A DNA stretch of 64,000 bases from Saccharicrinis sp963675435 (GTDB taxonomy: Bacteria > Bacteroidota > Bacteroidia > Bacteroidales > Marinilabiliaceae), in contig OY776216.1 of assembly GCA_963675435.1 (NCBI GenBank), positions 5,518,001 through 5,582,000 of the forward strand. Reading direction: 5' to 3'. Shown one piece after another: positions 35,494 to 44,572 of the stretch. A program made the translations under genes and the position numbers. The notes below the pieces were generated by a model, which was given only the letters and a program-made list of their open reading frames with translations, was not told where the DNA came from and ran no database searches. How positions within the stretch are numbered: the stretch's first letter is position 1; the number at the start of each line of letters is the position of its first letter.

Positions 35494-35588
35494 GTACTAC
35501 TCTATTTTTTTCATCATTTTAAAACTCAGTAGTCTTAAAATAATTTACTTTCTAGGTTTTAATTTCAACAAATAAAGTCTAGTATTAT

Positions 35589-35596
35589 TACTTTTG
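35589..35596 (+). promoter_or_regulatory. Bacteroidota -7 box of mfd
   Basis: TACTTTTG matches TAnnTTTG and lies 16 nt before the GTG start of mfd. The short leader fits an SD-independent start. Confidence 0.5.
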
Positions 35597-35612
35597 CAAA
35601 AAAGTTTATAAC

Positions 35613-38600
35613 GTGAATCAATCAATATTACTAAATAAGTACAGCTCTTCTGACAAAATAAATCAAATAAAAACCCTAATTAAAGATAACAAACAAAGAT
35701 TGTTTTTATCTGGAACAACTGGGTCCTTTAAAAGCTTACTGGTTGCTAAAGCTCTTGACAACAATCAGCATTTAGTAGTTTTAAACGACAAGGAAGAAGC
35801 TGCATATTTCTATAACGACTTAATACAATTACTGGGAGATGATAATATTTATTTTTTGCCATCTACCTATAAACGCTCCCCTGAGTACGGAAATATTGAT
35901 GATTCTAATATTATTTTAAGAACTGAGGCATTAAATTTTCTTAGTACTCAGAATAAAAAAGGAATTGTAGTTAGTTATCCGCTTGCTATATTTGAAAAGG
36001 TACCTACTAATCAAAATCTGAACGAATGTACTCTAAATCTCAAAACTGGAGAAAAATTGGATATTTCATTTGTGACAGAAATGTTAAATGAATACGAATT
36101 CAAACGTGTCGATTTTGTATATGAACCTGGTCAATTCTCTGTAAGAGGCAGTATTGTTGATATCTATTCATTTGCCAATGAAGATCCATATAGAATTGAC
36201 TTTTTTGGTGACGAAGTAGATTCAATCAGAACTTTTGATCTGGAAAATCAATTATCCATTCATAAACTGGACAGTATAGCAATTATCCCGAACCTAAATA
36301 ACCAGCAAAATTCGGATAAAATATCACTTATCAATTTCCTAAATCCTCAAACTACCGTTTGGACTTACGATATAAACTTTATAAGTGATAAAATAAAAGA
36401 AGCACATATAAAGATAAAACACAGACATAGTGAAAAAAGTGAAAGTGAAGGTGAAACAATCCCGTCATTAAACAATTTCATTGATAAATCTGAAATTATT
36501 TCTTCGTTTAAGGATTTAAACACAGTTGAGTTTGGCAAAAAAAGTTTCTTTAAAGAATACAAAGAAATTTCGTTTAACGTTTCTCCACAACCAGCTTTTA
36601 ATAAAAATTTCGATTTACTGGAGCAAGACTTACTTACCAATGAGGAGAAGGGATATGAACGTTTTATTCTTTCAGACAACGCAAAACAACACGAAAGATT
36701 AAGGGATATCTTTAAAGATCTTGATAGCAGAGTTTCTTTTACTCCTTTAGAAAAAACACTTCATGAAGGGTTTATTGATCACGATTCCAATTACTGTTTC
36801 TATACAGATCACCAAATCTTTGAACGATATCATAAATTTAGTTTACGAACTGATAAAGCTAGAATTGCAAAGCAAGCCATCTCGCTTAAAGAACTTAGTC
36901 GGTTAAATCCTGGAGATTATGTGGTGCATGTTGATCATGGGATAGGACGATTTGGAGGTTTAGTTACAACTAATGTCAATGGTAAACCTCAGGAAGCCAT
37001 CCGTTTGGTTTTTAGGGACAACGACGTTCTTTTAGTTAGCATTCATTCTTTACACCGAATTAGTAAATATAAAAGTAAAGATGGAGAACCGCCCCGCATC
37101 AATAAATTAGGAACTGCTGCCTGGCAAAAAATAAAAGACAAGACTAAGAAAAAAGTAAAAGATATTGCCCGAGAATTAATCTCTTTATATGCGCAAAGAA
37201 AACAAGAACCAGGTTTTGCTTTTTCACCGGATAGTTATTTACAAACTGAATTAGAAGCATCTTTTATTTATGAAGACACTCCTGATCAGGAAAAATCCAC
37301 ACGTTTAGTAAAAGAAGCAATGGAGAAAGAAACTCCAATGGATATGCTTGTATGTGGTGATGTTGGCTTTGGTAAAACTGAAATTGCAATAAGAGCTGCT
37401 TTTAAAGCAATTACTGATAATAAACAAGTTGCCGTTTTGGTTCCCACTACCATTCTGGCCATGCAACATTTCAATACTTTTAAGGATCGTTTAAAAGATT
37501 TCCCTTGTGAGATTGATTATATAAGCAGACTTCGAAAACCTAAAGACATTAAACAAGCACTGAACAGATTAAAAACCGGAGAACTCAACATTATAATTGG
37601 AACACATCGCCTTATTGGTAAAGATGTTGAATTTAAGGATATGGGTTTACTAATTATTGACGAGGAACAAAGGTTTGGCGTTAGTATTAAAGAAAAACTT
37701 AAAAAAATAAAAGTGAATGTAGATACTCTTACACTCACTGCTACACCAATACCGCGTACACTACAGTTTTCATTAATGGGTGCACGTGATTTATCTATAT
37801 TAAATACACCTCCTCCAAACCGTCATCCTATATTAACTGAGCTACACACCATAAACGATGAAATTATTAAAGAAGCCATCTCGTATGAAATAGATAGAAA
37901 TGGTCAAGTTTTTTTCATCCACAATAGAGTTCAAAATATTTTTGAAATTGAGGCAATGATAAATCGCATTCTTCCAAATGTAAAAACTATAGTAGCGCAT
38001 GGACAAATGGATGGACCACAATTGGAAAAAATAATGCTTGGTTTTATCAATGGTGATTACGACGTTTTAATTGCAACAACAATTATTGAATCCGGATTAG
38101 ATATTCCTAATGCAAATACTATTATAATTAATAATGCAAACCACTTTGGATTAAGTGAACTGCACCAACTAAGAGGAAGAGTTGGACGTTCGAACAAAAA
38201 AGCATTTTGTTATTTATTAGCACCTCCATTGACTTCAGTCACTCAAGAAGCAAGAAGAAGACTTAAAATAATTGAAGAATTTTCAGACTTAGGAAGTGGA
38301 TTCAATATATCGATGCAAGATTTAGATATTAGAGGTGCAGGAAATTTATTAGGTGGAGAACAAAGTGGTTTCATTGCAGATATTGGTTTTGAAACTTACC
38401 ATAGAATTTTAAACGAAGCAATTCTTGAACTTAAAGAAACTGAATTTAAAGATTTGTACCAGGAAGAAATTAATCAAAAAGCGGACAAAAACATTCAATT
38501 TGTTAATGACTGTACGATTGAAACCGATGCACTTCTAGTTATTCCTGATACCTATGTTGAAAATGTTGCAGAGAGAATGCAATTATATAGAAAACTGGAT

Positions 38601-38972
38601 GGATTAAAAGATGAAAACGAACTTGAAGAATTTAGATCTGAGTTAATAGACCGGTTTGGTCCTATTCCAGATTCATCATTAGAATTAATTCAAGTGGTAC
38701 AGACAAGATGGAAAGCAATAGAACTTGGAGTAGAAAAAATAATATTTAAAAACAATAAACTCCTGATTTATTTCGTGTCAAATCAAGATTCTCCATATTA
38801 TCAATCTTCTGTATTTACAAGTATTCTTGGATATTTACAAACAAAAGCCAAAACTGCTAAAATGCAAGAAAAAAATAATAAATTACGTTTAGCAGTTCCT
38901 TCTATAAAAAGCGTAAATAGTATAAAAGAGCTATTTGATAATATACATACCCATATATTTATAGAAAACTGA
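35613..38972 (+). CDS. mfd: Transcription-repair coupling factor Mfd
   Basis: 1119 residues from a GTG start, close to the family's usual ~1150. Domains in order: UvrB-like N-terminal module (about 1-330, with YEPGQFSVRGSIVDIYSF), the RNA-polymerase-interacting CarD-like domain (about 432-500, DYVVHVDHGIGRF), the RecG-like translocase with Walker A GDVGFGKTE (about 582-590) and DEEQ (about 683-686), SATP-type ATPIPRT, GLDIPNANTI and the HQLRGRVGRS motif VI, and the C-terminal TRCF domain (LDIRGAGNLLGGEQSG onward). Mfd removes stalled RNA polymerase at DNA lesions and recruits UvrA. It is convergent with the next gene, 9 bp apart. Confidence 0.95.
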   Translation: MNQSILLNKYSSSDKINQIKTLIKDNKQRLFLSGTTGSFKSLLVAKALDNNQHLVVLNDKEEAAYFYNDLIQLLGDDNIYFLPSTYKRSPEYGNIDDSNIILRTEALNFLSTQNKKGIVVSYPLAIFEKVPTNQNLNECTLNLKTGEKLDISFVTEMLNEYEFKRVDFVYEPGQFSVRGSIVDIYSFANEDPYRIDFFGDEVDSIRTFDLENQLSIHKLDSIAIIPNLNNQQNSDKISLINFLNPQTTVWTYDINFISDKIKEAHIKIKHRHSEKSESEGETIPSLNNFIDKSEIISSFKDLNTVEFGKKSFFKEYKEISFNVSPQPAFNKNFDLLEQDLLTNEEKGYERFILSDNAKQHERLRDIFKDLDSRVSFTPLEKTLHEGFIDHDSNYCFYTDHQIFERYHKFSLRTDKARIAKQAISLKELSRLNPGDYVVHVDHGIGRFGGLVTTNVNGKPQEAIRLVFRDNDVLLVSIHSLHRISKYKSKDGEPPRINKLGTAAWQKIKDKTKKKVKDIARELISLYAQRKQEPGFAFSPDSYLQTELEASFIYEDTPDQEKSTRLVKEAMEKETPMDMLVCGDVGFGKTEIAIRAAFKAITDNKQVAVLVPTTILAMQHFNTFKDRLKDFPCEIDYISRLRKPKDIKQALNRLKTGELNIIIGTHRLIGKDVEFKDMGLLIIDEEQRFGVSIKEKLKKIKVNVDTLTLTATPIPRTLQFSLMGARDLSILNTPPPNRHPILTELHTINDEIIKEAISYEIDRNGQVFFIHNRVQNIFEIEAMINRILPNVKTIVAHGQMDGPQLEKIMLGFINGDYDVLIATTIIESGLDIPNANTIIINNANHFGLSELHQLRGRVGRSNKKAFCYLLAPPLTSVTQEARRRLKIIEEFSDLGSGFNISMQDLDIRGAGNLLGGEQSGFIADIGFETYHRILNEAILELKETEFKDLYQEEINQKADKNIQFVNDCTIETDALLVIPDTYVENVAERMQLYRKLDGLKDENELEEFRSELIDRFGPIPDSSLELIQVVQTRWKAIELGVEKIIFKNNKLLIYFVSNQDSPYYQSSVFTSILGYLQTKAKTAKMQEKNNKLRLAVPSIKSVNSIKELFDNIHTHIFIEN

Positions 38973-38981
38973 TTTTAAAAA

Positions 38982-40049
38982 TTAGTTTTCTGTAATAATC
39001 CACTCTAGCACATCTCCTTTGGGAGATAATAGACTGCTACAATTGAAAACACAACATTTACCATTTTTAAATTGTAAATTTATTTCATTATCTAACACAT
39101 CATAAGTAATAGTATTACTAAAAATATCAAACCACTTACAATCCTCTCTTATTATAGAACGAATTTTTTTTCCTACAAGCTCTTTTTCACCTAACACATC
39201 ATGAGTAAATGCATTTGTTTTTAAAACGTTTCCTCCTTTATCAAGAACAAAAACTATTTTATTTTTTTCAAATAAAACTTTTTCATACAACTGATTTCGT
39301 TTCTTACAAAAAGTTGTGAGACTTGCATCCTTAATAATTAATTGCACAGAAATTTTGTTATTGAAGCGAACTTTTGAACCAGTTACTTCTGCCCAGTAAA
39401 TATCTCCATGAACTGTTTTTAACTGAGTAACAAATGGTTCTATTTTACAATCATCTTTAATTGACGCATTAATTTTATCATTAAACTCCTCAGAATAATC
39501 ACTTTGAATAAAATTATTGATTGGTAACCCCATTACATCTTCTATATAATGAGTTTTAAACACATCTAACCCCAAACAATTTAAATACATAATTTTTCCA
39601 TTTGTAACTACTACAATAGGAAACGGTGATGCAGAAATAAATTCTCGATAACCTTTTTCTCTTTCATTTTGTTCTACATCAACTTTATGCTTATAAAATG
39701 CTAAATCAATACTTATTCCTAATTCCTTCTTATTTATTGGCTTTACTAAAAAACCATAAGAATTAGTTACAATAGCTCTTTCTATTACCTGAGAAGATGT
39801 ATCACTTGACACATAAATTACCGGAACGTTAACTTCTCTTTTTAAAAGTTCAGCAGTTTGAATTCCATCAAGTTCTCCATCTAAATGTATATCCATTAAA
39901 ACCACATCGGGCTTTAGCTCTTTACACATTTCAACTGCTTCTCTCCCTGATGAAGTTCCCCCTACTAATTCATGTCCCAAATCACGCAAAAACATCGTAA
40001 AAATAGCGGTTATAAATTTATCATCTTCAACTACAAATATTCTTCTCAT
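38982..40049 (-). CDS. Response regulator with PAS domains
   Basis: 355 residues. The N-terminal receiver domain has acidic residues VVEDD (6-10), phosphoacceptor D53 in VLMDIHLDGELDG, S81/S82 and K103 in LVKP. After a short coiled linker come two PAS-like segments (about 130-235 and 240-355; ASPFPIVVVTNGKIMYLNCLG and KNKIVFVLDKGGNVLKTNAF). There is no DNA-binding, GGDEF or kinase output domain, so it probably acts through protein contacts or as a phosphorelay sensor module. The adjacent coaX gene is divergent. The kinase at 34135 is the nearest candidate partner, but the pairing is only a guess. Confidence 0.82.
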   Translation of the reverse strand: MRRIFVVEDDKFITAIFTMFLRDLGHELVGGTSSGREAVEMCKELKPDVVLMDIHLDGELDGIQTAELLKREVNVPVIYVSSDTSSQVIERAIVTNSYGFLVKPINKKELGISIDLAFYKHKVDVEQNEREKGYREFISASPFPIVVVTNGKIMYLNCLGLDVFKTHYIEDVMGLPINNFIQSDYSEEFNDKINASIKDDCKIEPFVTQLKTVHGDIYWAEVTGSKVRFNNKISVQLIIKDASLTTFCKKRNQLYEKVLFEKNKIVFVLDKGGNVLKTNAFTHDVLGEKELVGKKIRSIIREDCKWFDIFSNTITYDVLDNEINLQFKNGKCCVFNCSSLLSPKGDVLEWIITEN

Positions 40050-40095
40050 AATAAAATTTGATTCTCATTCTTAACTTTTAGCTTTCAAATAATTA

Positions 40096-40103
40096 TATAT
40101 TTG
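40096..40103 (+). promoter_or_regulatory. Bacteroidota -7 box of coaX
   Basis: TATATTTG matches TAnnTTTG, about 20 nt upstream of the coaX GTG start. No clear -33 element. Confidence 0.5.
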
Positions 40104-40122
40104 TGCAAAAAACTTTATATAC

Positions 40123-40857
40123 GTGAATTTAGTCATTGATCAGGGAAATACATTTATAAAAATCGGTGTTTTTGACAAGGGTAATCTGATTCATTTTGAT
40201 TCATATGATTTTTTTGACGAAAAAATTTTATCTGAATCAAAGTATCGTCAAAATATTAACAAAGTCATTATTTCCTCGGTAAAACAAGAATATACTGATA
40301 CAAAAACAGTATTAAATACGTTAAGACTACCAAATTCTATCGAAACTATCATTTTAAATAATGATACTAATATCCCCATTACAAATAACTACCAAACCCC
40401 AAAAACATTAGGAAAAGATAGAATAGCTGCACTTGTTGGTGCTTACAATGTTTACCCGGGCTCTCCTAAATTAGTTATTGATGCAGGAACTGCCATTACT
40501 ATTGATTTTTTAGATGAGAACAACTGCTTTTTAGGAGGTAATATTTCACCAGGAATACAAACCAGATTTAAAGCTCTACATCAAAACACAGGACAATTAC
40601 CTCTTTTAAAAATAAATGCGAATTCACCTTTTTTAGGATTAAATACATCAAATGCAATAGAATCCGGTGTACAAAACGGGGTTATTTTTGAAATAGAACA
40701 TTATATTAAACACTTTATCTCCCTAAATATCAACACTAAAACAATTTTAACGGGAGGAGATGCTTATTTTTTTGCCAAAAATTTAAAAAATCCCATCTTT
40801 GTAAATCAGAATTTAGTACTAACAGGTTTAAATACAATACTTGAATACAATGTGTGA
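40123..40857 (+). CDS. coaX: Type III pantothenate kinase
   Basis: 244 residues from a GTG start. It phosphorylates pantothenate in the first step of coenzyme A synthesis. The phosphate-1 motif DQGNTFIKIGVF (usually DxGNT) is at the N-terminus, GKDRIAALVGAY is the pantothenate-binding block, and DAGTAITIDF carries the catalytic aspartate; the late TGGDAYFF matches the phosphate-2/adenosine region. The length is normal for CoaX. It heads a plus-strand series leading to the TPR, lptC and CNNM genes, although a 220-bp gap with an inverted repeat (ATTAGCT/AGCTAAT near 40867-40887) separates it from the TPR gene. Confidence 0.9.
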   Translation: MNLVIDQGNTFIKIGVFDKGNLIHFDSYDFFDEKILSESKYRQNINKVIISSVKQEYTDTKTVLNTLRLPNSIETIILNNDTNIPITNNYQTPKTLGKDRIAALVGAYNVYPGSPKLVIDAGTAITIDFLDENNCFLGGNISPGIQTRFKALHQNTGQLPLLKINANSPFLGLNTSNAIESGVQNGVIFEIEHYIKHFISLNINTKTILTGGDAYFFAKNLKNPIFVNQNLVLTGLNTILEYNV

Positions 40858-41079
40858 TGATAAAATATTAGCTAACCGCAAGCTAATAAATAACAATAGC
40901 AAATCTACTCCACCCAACCTTTCAAAAGTTATAGCTAAATATGTACTTTCCAGTATTGGCATAAATTTTGGTGTACTAGCAGAAAAACAAAGCGCATTTT
41001 AAGTATTTAAAATAAAAATATATTCATAACAGACAATAACAACAATTTGATTAACAATTATTTAAAACTCATAAACACC

Positions 41080-42450
41080 ATGCCAAGGATTTTTACAAAG
41101 ATTTTTATCACGGGAATGATAACTCTTTTAGCAGTACAAGTAAGTGCTCAAAAAGGAGTTGAAGACGGCTCAAAATATGGGCACGGAGAGGACAGTTTAA
41201 GATGTCTGAAGAACTTATCGTTATTTGTTGAGTACGTAAAACAAAAAAGTTATGCGGATGCAATTCCTGCATGGGAAATTTGTTTTAACGAATGTCCATT
41301 AGCAAGTACAAAAATTTATACTGATGGTATAAAAATTATGAATTACCGCATTAAAAAAGAAAAAGATGCAACTAAAAAAGAAGAACTTTTTCAACAATTA
41401 ATGGGTGTTTACGACCAACGAATCAAATATTTTGGAAACAGTAAAAAATACGGAGAAGGATATATCCTAGGTCGTAAAGCTGTTGATTTACTTGATCACA
41501 AAAAAACCGAGGCTGATGCTCGTGTACAAGCTCAGGAATGGTTCAACAAATCAGTTACAGAAAGAGGAAACAATAGCGAAGGTGCTGTTCTTGCAACTTA
41601 TATGACCAACACTGTAGCGATGTATAAATCAGGTCAAACTGATGCTGAAGAAGTTGTTAACAATTATATCAAAGTAAATGATATACTTGCTACAAAAATT
41701 ACAAAGTATCAATCAAAGCCTAAGTACAAAGAGATGTATCAAACATTAAAAGACAATGTTGAAAAACTATTTGCTACTAGTGGTGCTGCAGATTGTGAAA
41801 CAATTGAGAAAATTTTCGCCCCTCAATTGGCAGAGAACAAAGAAAATCTTGATTGGTTAAAATTAGTAAACAAACTTTTAGCTCGTGCTAACTGTGAAGA
41901 TGCTCAATTATTATATGATGTATCTGAAAGTTTACATACAATTGAACCATCATCATCATCAGCTTACGGTTTGGCTCGTATGTATTTAAAATCTCAAGAT
42001 CTGGACAAATCTGTGGAGTATTATAACGAAGCTATTACGTTAGAAGAAGAAGCTGATCAAAAAGGCACCTTCTATTATCAGTTAGGTTTAATTAAATTTA
42101 ACCAGGGAAAATTAGCTGAAGCTAGATCAAATGCGTATAAAGCTATTGAGTTAAGAGCAAATTGGGGAGATCCATATATTTTAATTGGAAACTTATATGC
42201 AACTTCGGCCAAAAACTTCGGAAAAGATGAATTTGAACATGCAACAGCTTACTGGGCTGCTGTTGATCAATTTATTAAAGCTAAAAGCGTTGATGCAAGT
42301 GTAGCAACAAAAGCTAATGAATTAATTGGTATATACTCAAAACACTTCCCTGGAACTGAAGAAATTTTCTTCCATAACTTACAAGAAGGAGCAACTTATA
42401 AGTTAGAAGGATGGATAAATACATCAACTAAAGTAAGAGCTAAAAAATAA
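41080..42450 (+). CDS. Tetratricopeptide-repeat protein with signal peptide
   Basis: I choose the ATG at 41080 because it gives a proper signal peptide (MPRIFTKIFITGMITLLAVQ then VSAQ, cleavage after SAQ); a TTG at 41047 would add 11 unlikely residues. The mature protein (~430 residues) has TPR helices, clearest at about 290-380 (AYGLARMYLKSQDLDKSVEYYNEAI and FYYQLGLIKFNQGKLAEARS). It is probably periplasmic or at the inner face of the outer membrane. The lptC gene follows after 3 bp, which points to envelope biogenesis; the exact role is unknown. Confidence 0.8.
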   Translation: MPRIFTKIFITGMITLLAVQVSAQKGVEDGSKYGHGEDSLRCLKNLSLFVEYVKQKSYADAIPAWEICFNECPLASTKIYTDGIKIMNYRIKKEKDATKKEELFQQLMGVYDQRIKYFGNSKKYGEGYILGRKAVDLLDHKKTEADARVQAQEWFNKSVTERGNNSEGAVLATYMTNTVAMYKSGQTDAEEVVNNYIKVNDILATKITKYQSKPKYKEMYQTLKDNVEKLFATSGAADCETIEKIFAPQLAENKENLDWLKLVNKLLARANCEDAQLLYDVSESLHTIEPSSSSAYGLARMYLKSQDLDKSVEYYNEAITLEEEADQKGTFYYQLGLIKFNQGKLAEARSNAYKAIELRANWGDPYILIGNLYATSAKNFGKDEFEHATAYWAAVDQFIKAKSVDASVATKANELIGIYSKHFPGTEEIFFHNLQEGATYKLEGWINTSTKVRAKK

Positions 42451-42453
42451 CAG

Positions 42454-43047
42454 ATGGAATCTGAATATTTAAATAGCAAAAAACATAATATTTTAAAAAC
42501 TGCAAGTGGCATTATGCTGCTTGCAGTTTTACTTTCTATTTACGCTTGTTCTTCAAATAAGCCTGAAGAAATTAAAGCAATTGAGGAAATACAAAATATC
42601 CCTTCACTTGAACTGTATGATTACGAATCATTCATTACTGATTCAGGAGAGGTAAAATACCACCTTATTACTCCCAAACTTCTTAATTTCGACAAGAGAG
42701 AAGAGCCTTACAAAGAATTTCCTTTAGGTGGACATATTATTACATATGATTCTATTGATGTCATTAGATCTGAAATCAAATGTAAATATGCCATTAACTA
42801 CGAAAAGGATAAATTATGGGATTTAAGAAACAATGTTGAAGCCATTAACGAGGATGGTGTTATTTTTAATACAGAACAACTATTCTGGAGCGAAGCTGAA
42901 AAACGCATTTACACAGAGAAGTTTATTAAAATAACAACCGAGGACAACATAATTACAGGTTATGGATTAGAAGCCACTCAAGACCTGAATGAATACGAAA
43001 TTCAAAACGTTACTGCTATATTAGAAGTAGAAACCGATGAAAAATAA
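42454..43047 (+). CDS. lptC: LPS export protein LptC (lipoprotein form)
   Basis: 197 residues. After a charged stretch comes a hydrophobic segment ending in a lipobox-like SIYAC (C32), so unlike the E. coli protein this one is probably a lipoprotein, as is usual in Bacteroidota. The body is beta-rich, with ESFITDSGEVKYHLITPKLLNF and later YAINYEKDKLWDLRNNVEAIN and VIFNTEQLFWSEAEKRIYT, typical of the LptC/OstA fold that passes LPS from the LptBFG ABC transporter to LptA. The gene is 3 bp from the TPR gene and 60 bp from the CNNM gene. Confidence 0.85.
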   Translation: MESEYLNSKKHNILKTASGIMLLAVLLSIYACSSNKPEEIKAIEEIQNIPSLELYDYESFITDSGEVKYHLITPKLLNFDKREEPYKEFPLGGHIITYDSIDVIRSEIKCKYAINYEKDKLWDLRNNVEAINEDGVIFNTEQLFWSEAEKRIYTEKFIKITTEDNIITGYGLEATQDLNEYEIQNVTAILEVETDEK

Positions 43048-43107
43048 TATTTTAAAATTGCATTCATTTTACTATTTTGACCTTACTATTTTCGTAACAC
43101 ATATTTA

Positions 43108-44373
43108 ATGGACAGCACAACCATAATTATAATTGCCTTACTATTTTCAGCATTCTTTTCTGGATGCGAAATGGCTTTTATCTCATCGAATAAGTTACTT
43201 ATCGAACTAAATAAGAAAAAGTACCCTCGTTTAGGAAGAATTATAGATACTTTTATCAATAACGGGAGTCTTTTTATATCAACACTGCTAATAGGGAACA
43301 ACATAGCTTTAGTTGTTTATGGTTTAGAGATGGGTAGAATATTAACTCCTTTTATAGAAAATTATGTATCATCATCCTCTTCAATCTTATTTATACAAAC
43401 AACTTTATCTACAATATTAATTTTAGTAACTGCAGAATTTTTACCAAAAATTTTATTCCGGATAAACCCCATTTTAGTACTAAATATTACTGCTTTACCA
43501 TTACTATTATTCTATACTATATTCTACCCTATTTCAAAACTTACCGTATTTCTTTCTGAGTTTTTAATGTCGAAAATTTTAAAAACTCCCGAAAAAAAGA
43601 ATTCAAAGAAAATAGTACTAGGTAGAATTGATTTAGATAATCTTATTACACTTCATCATGAAAAACTTGAAGAGAATGATGATAATGCCAAAGAAGTAAA
43701 ATTACTTAAAAATGCGTTAGACTTTTCTAAAGTAAAAATAAGAGAATGCATTATTCCCCGAACAGAAATAAGTGCAATTGAAGTAAATGAAAATCTCGAA
43801 ATACTAACCCGACGTTTTATTGAAACCGGTTATTCAAAAATTCTTATCTATAAAAAATCAATAGATAACATCATCGGTTACATCCACGTATCTGAACTAT
43901 TCAAAAAACCCAAACAACTTAAAAATGCCATTAATCCGTTATCTATTGTTCCGGAAACAATGACCGCCAATAAATTACTGGAGGTTTTTATTAAAGAACA
44001 CCGAAGCATTGCTTTGGTTGTTGATGAATTTGGAGGTACCGCAGGTATTGTTACTATGGAGGATATATTGGAAGAGATTTTTGGTGAAATTGATGACGAA
44101 CATGACGTTTCTGATTTAATTGAAAAGAAAATATCTGATAATGAATACATCTTTTCTGGTAGAGTAGAAATAGATTACATCAATGAAAAATACAATTTAG
44201 GCATTAGAGAATCTGAAAATTATGAAACGCTTGCTGGATTCATCCTGCAACACAACGAGTCTATACCTAAAAATGACGAGGAGTTAATCATAGATCATTT
44301 TAAGCTTAAAATAAAATTAGCCTCAGACAATAGAATTGAACTTGTCAATCTAATTGATCTAGGGAATTCTTAA
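43108..44373 (+). CDS. CNNM/CorC-type (HlyC/CorC) membrane protein with CBS domains
   Basis: 421 residues: a DUF21/CNNM membrane domain (about 1-150, starting with a helix containing ALLFSAFFSGCEMAFIS), a pair of CBS domains (about 205-330; IPRTEISAIEVNE, VDEFGGTAGIVTMEDILEEI) and a C-terminal CorC_HlyC domain (about 340-415; FSGRVEIDYINEKYNLGI). The family is linked to Mg2+/Co2+ transport or membrane maintenance rather than haemolysis. In Bacteroidota the gene often sits between lptC and a parvulin-like chaperone, as here. Confidence 0.88.
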   Translation: MDSTTIIIIALLFSAFFSGCEMAFISSNKLLIELNKKKYPRLGRIIDTFINNGSLFISTLLIGNNIALVVYGLEMGRILTPFIENYVSSSSSILFIQTTLSTILILVTAEFLPKILFRINPILVLNITALPLLLFYTIFYPISKLTVFLSEFLMSKILKTPEKKNSKKIVLGRIDLDNLITLHHEKLEENDDNAKEVKLLKNALDFSKVKIRECIIPRTEISAIEVNENLEILTRRFIETGYSKILIYKKSIDNIIGYIHVSELFKKPKQLKNAINPLSIVPETMTANKLLEVFIKEHRSIALVVDEFGGTAGIVTMEDILEEIFGEIDDEHDVSDLIEKKISDNEYIFSGRVEIDYINEKYNLGIRESENYETLAGFILQHNESIPKNDEELIIDHFKLKIKLASDNRIELVNLIDLGNS

Positions 44374-44572
44374 CCTAAAAACCAAACCTAATTATTAATA
44401 CAAAAACCAGAATATACATAATAAATATATCTTTAGAATTATAAGTAATTAAATTTTCTTAAAATAATTTTAATCAATTTTAGGATTCAGCACATATCCC
44501 ATAACCGTGTTATCCATTTTTTTGTATATTCGTAACCTGATTTTTTGAAAATTAAAATAAACAAATAAAAGA

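Noticed and set aside
43076..43094. TTTG plus TATTTTCG upstream of the CNNM gene considered as a promoter
   Set aside because: The two boxes are only 7 bp apart instead of about 20, and the gene follows lptC closely; co-transcription is more likely.
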